A stretch of 64,000 nucleotides of DNA from Wolbachia endosymbiont of Diaphorina citri. Lineage in GTDB: Bacteria; Pseudomonadota; Alphaproteobacteria; Rickettsiales; Anaplasmataceae. Positions 63,540 to 64,000 of the stretch are shown here, one piece after another (the stretch's first letter is position 1; each line of letters opens with the position of its first letter). The stretch covers positions 1,240,001 to 1,304,000 of the forward strand of contig NZ_CP051265.2 in NCBI RefSeq assembly GCF_013096535.2, written 5' to 3'. A program made the position numbers and the translations under genes. The notes under the pieces are model-generated. The model did no database searches and was not told the DNA's origin. It worked only from the letters and a program-made list of their open reading frames with translations.

Positions 63540-64000
63540 ATGCTTAAGATCTTTTCTAAAGTTTTATTTATATTAATACTTTTGGTTTCTAGTTTCTTTA
63601 CTGTACATAATGTTGAAGCGAAGTCTAAGGTAAAGCTCAGTAAGAGGTACATACCTCCTGGTAACCCTGGTGGTACAAATTTTCATGCAGATGAGGAATT
63701 TGCTGAGTCGTATAAATTATACGAAAAGCGTAGGGAGATTCTCAAGAAAAGGAAGTTACAAGGTCAAACTAATGTTAACGTAAATAAAGAAGATCTAATC
63801 AAAAAATTAAAAGAAAAAAAAATTGCTAGCCTTGATAACGAGCCAAACAACGTGGGAGCTTGCATAGTTGAAGATGGGGAGGATGCTATGATAAATCAGC
63901 ATGGTATTAATCTTACACGTTTAAAGGGTGCTGTATTTATAGATCAAGAGCCAGTTTCTCAGTATGAAAGTAAGCAGCATAAAAGTGAACAACAAAAAGG
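63540..64000 (+). CDS. Secreted or periplasmic protein, partial (runs off window end)
   Basis: An ATG at 63540 opens a frame that stays open to the last base. The first 27 residues, MLKIFSKVLFILILLVSSFFTVHNVEA, are a signal peptide with a cleavage site after VEA. The mature part is charged: RYIPPGNPGGTNFHADEEFAESYKLYEKRREILKKRKL, then VGACIVEDGEDAMINQHGINLTRLKGAVFID. No family is recognised. The 3' end lies beyond the window. Confidence 0.75.
   Translation, partial: MLKIFSKVLFILILLVSSFFTVHNVEAKSKVKLSKRYIPPGNPGGTNFHADEEFAESYKLYEKRREILKKRKLQGQTNVNVNKEDLIKKLKEKKIASLDNEPNNVGACIVEDGEDAMINQHGINLTRLKGAVFIDQEPVSQYESKQHKSEQQK

Overview
The window looks like a Wolbachia chromosome (Alphaproteobacteria, Rickettsiales). 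The DNA is AT-rich. It carries a degraded WO-type prophage with ankyrin-repeat genes, several insertion sequences, a circularly permuted two-piece tmRNA gene of the alphaproteobacterial kind, and small palindromic repeats of the type described in Wolbachia, some lying inside protein genes. I assigned the organism from gene content, not from a database search.

Positions 1-31007 are prophage. The order is: the tail end of a RepA-like gene; a toprim/ATPase replication gene; a divergent pair of unrecognised genes (3033-5346); a RuvC-like nuclease; a ParB-methylase fusion; small terminase; an ankyrin protein; large terminase (frameshifted); gpW; a GH25 lysozyme cut by an IS110 element; portal; S49 capsid protease; decoration protein; major capsid; head-completion and tail-completion genes; baseplate V, PAAR, W and J; a tail gene I broken three times; two ankyrin genes (one cut by nested insertion sequences); and a large serine integrase. 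No sheath, tube or tape-measure gene follows the baseplate genes here. With terminase, lysozyme and gpI all broken, this copy probably cannot make particles alone.

Positions 31082-64000 are mostly core genes: prs-gatC, tolB, rnj, dnaJ, tRNA-Arg, a VUT-like transporter, purL, addB, fumC, a HAD-RDD-bfr-SURF1 run, eno-obg, ssrA-sspB and yggT-ftsK. Interspersed are candidate host-interaction genes: an ankyrin protein with a 5' frameshift, a 909-residue protein with eight 64-residue repeats and basic NLS-like motifs, two coiled-coil proteins, a putative membrane-anchored C58-like cysteine protease and a secreted protein cut by the window end. A remnant of a second serine integrase is fused in frame to the last third of murC at 53868-54866.

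The most striking signal is in the two IS110-family elements (11486-12856 and 22648-24062). Their upstream non-coding regions can be read as bridge RNAs. Donor-guide-like heptamer and pentamer sequences match the element's own ends and are the same in both copies. Target-guide-like segments differ between the copies, and each resembles the host sequence that its own copy interrupted. Both insertion sites can be reconstructed to the base because removing the elements restores the interrupted reading frames.
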